Assembly: GCA_964655065.1 (NCBI GenBank)
Contig: CAZZLC010000032.1
Span: forward strand, 1 to 64,000
Direction: 5' to 3'
DNA: 64,000 nucleotides
Origin: DRPG01 sp964655065
Lineage (GTDB): Bacteria > Myxococcota_A > UBA796 > GCA-2862545
A program made the position numbers and the translations under genes. The notes beneath the pieces were generated by a model. That model had not been told where the DNA came from. It was given only the letters and a program-made list of their open reading frames with translations, and ran no database searches. Shown piece after piece: positions 62,441 through 64,000 of the stretch (position 1 is its first letter; every line of letters starts with the position of its first letter).

Positions 62441-63048
62441 CAGCTCTCCACCAGCTCGGCGGTCCAGTAGGCGCGCCAGGGCGAGTCCTCCGGGAGGAAC
62501 TCTCGCCACTCCTCGGGGATGTCGACGCTGAAGAGGGCCATCCACAGGACGTCGAGGTGGGTCGGCACCCGCGGTGTCGTGCGGAGGGTCATCTCGGCCT
62601 CGGCGGGCGTCTGGTCGGCCTTCGCGACGTTGCAGTCGACACAGGCGGTCGCCACGTTCTCCCAGCACGTCACCGGGCGCCACCGGCCCTGGGCGAACAC
62701 CCGGCCCTCTCGGGCCTGGGCTCGGGGCACGACGTGGTCGATGGTGAGCTCGGTGAGGTCGGGCCGCCCAGAGAGGCGACGCGGACTCAGGCCGCAGTAC
62801 TGGCACGTGTAGTGGTCCCGCGCGAGCACGTTGGCCCGGTTGAACCGCACCCGGCTGCGAAACCGCGAGTAGCGGTGAAGCGCGACCACCGCGGGATGAG
62901 GCAGCGAGAGAGTGGCCGACCGGATCATGCGGTTCGCGTAGGCCTGGACGAGCGACGCCTTGTCGTCGAGCAGCATGCCGATCGCGCGCTGCCACGGGAC
63001 CACCCGCAGGGGCGAGTAGTCGGCGTTGAGAACCAGAACCGCGTTCAT
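62440..63048 (-). CDS. HNH endonuclease-domain protein
   Basis: 202 aa from ATG 63048, with GGGGAGG upstream; in-frame starts 24 bp before are less favoured. N-terminal NADYSPLRVVPWQRAIGMLL is the conserved start of a widespread HNH family; zinc-binding CQYCG and CVDCN flank the nuclease core LTIDHVVPRAQ (HNH His), WENVATAC. Widely distributed housekeeping-like family of unknown substrate, common next to nothing specific; not a restriction enzyme by itself. Downstream coupled small ORF. Confidence 0.9.
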   Translation of the reverse strand: MNAVLVLNADYSPLRVVPWQRAIGMLLDDKASLVQAYANRMIRSATLSLPHPAVVALHRYSRFRSRVRFNRANVLARDHYTCQYCGLSPRRLSGRPDLTELTIDHVVPRAQAREGRVFAQGRWRPVTCWENVATACVDCNVAKADQTPAEAEMTLRTTPRVPTHLDVLWMALFSVDIPEEWREFLPEDSPWRAYWTAELVES

Positions 63049-63290
63049 TTCCGCCTCCCCGGCCATCGCCACGCAAAGGATAGCGCCACCGCGCCCATCG
63101 AGTCGAATCTGTCACGAGACATTTGCCGCGCATTCGCGCAACACCAACCCCGAGCGCGGTTCGCGACGGCGAGCGGGGCCGGCAGATCATAGGAGGTGCC
63201 CGTCTCTCCGGGCCGTCACGTCTCGATCTGGCGGCGACGTTCCCGCGGGTCACTCCCGCATCCGTGCATCACGGTCGTTCCTCTCCTGGA

Positions 63291-63362
63291 TGCCTGATGT
63301 GGGATTCGAACCCACACCTCCCGGGGACCGTCCGGGCGCTCTGCCAGTTGAGCCAATCAGGC
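63291..63362 (-). tRNA. tRNA-like element A, nonstandard anticodon loop (nominal GGT)
   Basis: Cloverleaf on the minus strand, 72 nt: acceptor GCCTGAT/ATCAGGC, D-arm GCTC-GAGC, T-arm GTGGG TTCGAAT CCCAC, discriminator A. The anticodon arm is CCCGG ACGGTCC CCGGG, placing C rather than U at position 33 and GGT (Thr) at 34-36. The loop can also pair internally (GGAC with GTCC). C33 is nearly unknown in bacteria, so decoding is doubtful. No CCA is encoded. A real tRNA-Thr cannot be excluded. Confidence 0.5.
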
Positions 63363-63485
63363 GGTGGAGCCGAAGCTCCGAGGGTTGGAGCCGAAGCTCC
63401 GGGGGATGGCCTTCGAGACCAGGCACGAAGCGCCGGTGGGCGTGTGCAGTCGGTCTTCGCGACCTTCACCCTCCCTGTCGGACAT
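63357..63485 (-). CDS. 42-codon ORF with consensus ribosome site inside tRNA array
   Basis: ATG 63485 is preceded by AAGGAGGTG, a perfect complement of the 16S anti-Shine-Dalgarno. 42 aa: acidic/basic start (MSDREGEGREDRLHTP), then a repeated end (IPRSFGSNPRSFGSTA) encoded by the tandem hairpins. Its stop overlaps the 5' end of tRNA-like A by 6 bp. No similarity recognised. Could be a leader peptide or a real microprotein; if not translated, the ribosome site would be hard to explain. Confidence 0.45.
   Translation of the reverse strand: MSDREGEGREDRLHTPTGASCLVSKAIPRSFGSNPRSFGSTA
63365..63406 (-). repeat. Tandem 21-bp units forming two UUCG tetraloop hairpins
   Basis: Two copies (63366-63379 and 63387-63400) read on the minus strand as GGAGC TTCG GCTCC, an extra-stable C(UUCG)G-type hairpin. 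They lie directly upstream (5') of tRNA-like A and inside the 42-codon ORF. Possible RNA-processing or stabilising element. Confidence 0.75.
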
Positions 63486-63550
63486 CACACCTCCTTCGTG
63501 GTTGATTGGCCGGGGATTCGGCCGGATTTGGCGACCCCATCGTCGCCCGT

Positions 63551-63620
63551 CACCTCGAACGGGACTCGAACCCGCACCTTCCAAGACACTCGGACACTCT
63601 TCCAGTTGAGCCATCGAGGC
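63551..63620 (-). tRNA. tRNA-like element B, shortened anticodon arm
   Basis: 70 nt on the minus strand: acceptor GCCTCGA/TCGAGGT, D-arm GCTC-GAGT, T-arm GCGGG TTCGAGT CCCGT. The anticodon arm is only 15 nt (TCCGA GTGTC TTGGA), leaving a 5-nt loop instead of 7, so no anticodon can be assigned. No CCA encoded. It lies 3 nt from element C. Probably a decayed or specialised tRNA. Confidence 0.45.
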
Positions 63621-63623
63621 GAG

Positions 63624-63690
63624 AGACTTCCGCGGGAATCGAACCCACACCTCCCATAGATCGGGCGTCCTGCCGTTGGACCAGGAAGTC
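63624..63690 (-). tRNA. tRNA-like element C, strongly shortened anticodon arm
   Basis: 67 nt on the minus strand: perfect 7-bp acceptor GACTTCC/GGAAGTC, D-arm GTCC-GGAC, T-arm GTGGG TTCGATT CCCGC. The anticodon arm is 13 nt (CCC GATCTAT GGG) with a 3-bp stem. Discriminator U is unusual. A normal anticodon cannot be defined. Acceptor and T-arm are intact, so it may still fold and be processed. Confidence 0.45.
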
Positions 63691-63737
63691 GGAGACAATC
63701 GTCGTGAACCATGATGCAGCGATGTCGAAGAGCGAAG

Positions 63738-63810
63738 TACACCCGGAGGGATTCGAACCCCCAACCTCCCGGTTCGAAGCCGGGCGCTCGTCCAGTCGAG
63801 CTCCAGGTGC
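63738..63810 (-). tRNA. tRNA-Arg (anticodon TCG)
   Basis: 73-nt canonical cloverleaf: acceptor GCACCTG/CGGGTGT, D-arm GCTC-GAGC, anticodon arm CCCGG CTTCGAA CCGGG with U33 and anticodon TCG, variable loop AGGTT, T-arm GGGGG TTCGAAT CCCTC, discriminator A. Reads CGA and related Arg codons. No CCA encoded. First element of the minus-strand array. Confidence 0.88.
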
Positions 63811-63951
63811 GCAGCGTTGACGCCGAAGGTGTCCCTGATGTATGCCTCGCGCCGAAATCCGTCCAACAAAAAATCCCGGAAAAGTTCAGTTAGAACCAAC
63901 TTTATGCCCAAAGCTCGACCTTGCCGACGCGCCTGGCGTCAGCCAAAGAAA

Positions 63952-63982
63952 AAGCCCCGGTTCCATTGTGGAGCCGGGGCTT
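63952..63982 (-). terminator. Strong intrinsic terminator, best in the leftward direction
   Basis: 13-bp stem AAGCCCCGGTTCC / GGAGCCGGGGCTT with a 5-nt loop. On the minus strand it is followed by TTTTTCTTT-like sequence, so it most likely ends a transcript entering from the right edge, upstream of the tRNA array. It may also work rightward (TTCTTC). Between it and the tRNA-Arg (63811-63951) is an AT-richer stretch likely to hold the array promoter; no clear box was defined. Confidence 0.82.
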
Positions 63983-64000
63983 CTTCGTGATGCGACGACG

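Noticed and set aside
63850..63905. Inverted repeat AAGTT...GTTC...GAAC...AACTT as an operator
   Set aside because: Imperfect and lying in an AT-rich stretch; no regulator match, so not reported as a site.

Overview
The window is GC-rich (roughly 70 percent) and densely coded, with many GTGA/ATGA/TGATG start-stop overlaps, three Hanks-type Ser/Thr kinases, many secreted lipoproteins, two proteins ending in a MYXO-CTERM-like sorting tail, a GlnRS fused to a YqeY domain, and a PUFA synthase with pfaD placed upstream of pfaA. Together these point to a flagellated member of the Myxococcota or a close deltaproteobacterial relative. No insertion sequence, prophage or CRISPR array was seen.

Layout. 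(1) 1-10,053: a PUFA synthase pair (pfaD, then pfaA running off the left edge) on the minus strand, divergent from oleB-oleC-oleD and a FabH-type ketosynthase. This suggests coupled synthesis of polyunsaturated acyl chains and long-chain olefins, but no OleA is recognisable here. (2) 10,038-15,141: a five-gene minus-strand operon bounded by two transmembrane Ser/Thr kinases, enclosing a TPR protein, a beta-helix lipoprotein and a Pro/Glu-rich single-pass protein. (3) 15,308-25,423: a MarR regulator, then flgI, a flgJ-like gene carrying an M23 peptidase, flgM, flgN, flgK, flgL, fliC, fliD, fliS, a gene in the fliT position and a third kinase. (4) 25,420-28,968: an accessory operon (small MYXO-CTERM protein, PilZ-like protein, outer-membrane barrel, large TPR protein) behind a FliA-like promoter. 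(5) 28,975-34,531: a minus-strand operon (tandem PilZ membrane protein, CsgG/FlgO-like protein, membrane protein, lipoprotein, CPBP-like protein) divergent from (6) 34,633-40,446: flgB-flgC-fliE-fliF-fliG-fliH-fliI. (7) 40,456-46,960: envelope genes (porin-like, OmpA, a giant thrombospondin-3 repeat protein, a DUF481 barrel). (8) 46,966-53,951: EAL-HDOD protein, YghU-type GST, a propeller lipoprotein, TlpA-like thioredoxin, a lipoprotein and glutamate dehydrogenase. (9) 53,944-59,563: an LtaS-like protein with an apparently degenerate active site, an HtrA-type protease with Nma111-like architecture, an SRPBCC protein and an NrfJ-like lipoprotein. (10) 59,763-64,000: glnS, small genes, an HNH nuclease, then a minus-strand tRNA array with one normal tRNA-Arg(TCG), three tRNA-like elements with abnormal anticodon arms, and a 42-codon ORF with a consensus ribosome site.

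The flagellar genes are tied together by a recurrent promoter, CTMAA (or CTTCA), 16-17 bases, then CCGA(T), matching the sigma-28 (FliA) pattern. Copies precede flgI, flgM, fliC, fliD, flgB, the 25.4-kb accessory operon and probably the EAL-HDOD gene. With FlgM encoded here this implies conventional FliA/FlgM control, and it places genes of unknown function in the motility regulon.
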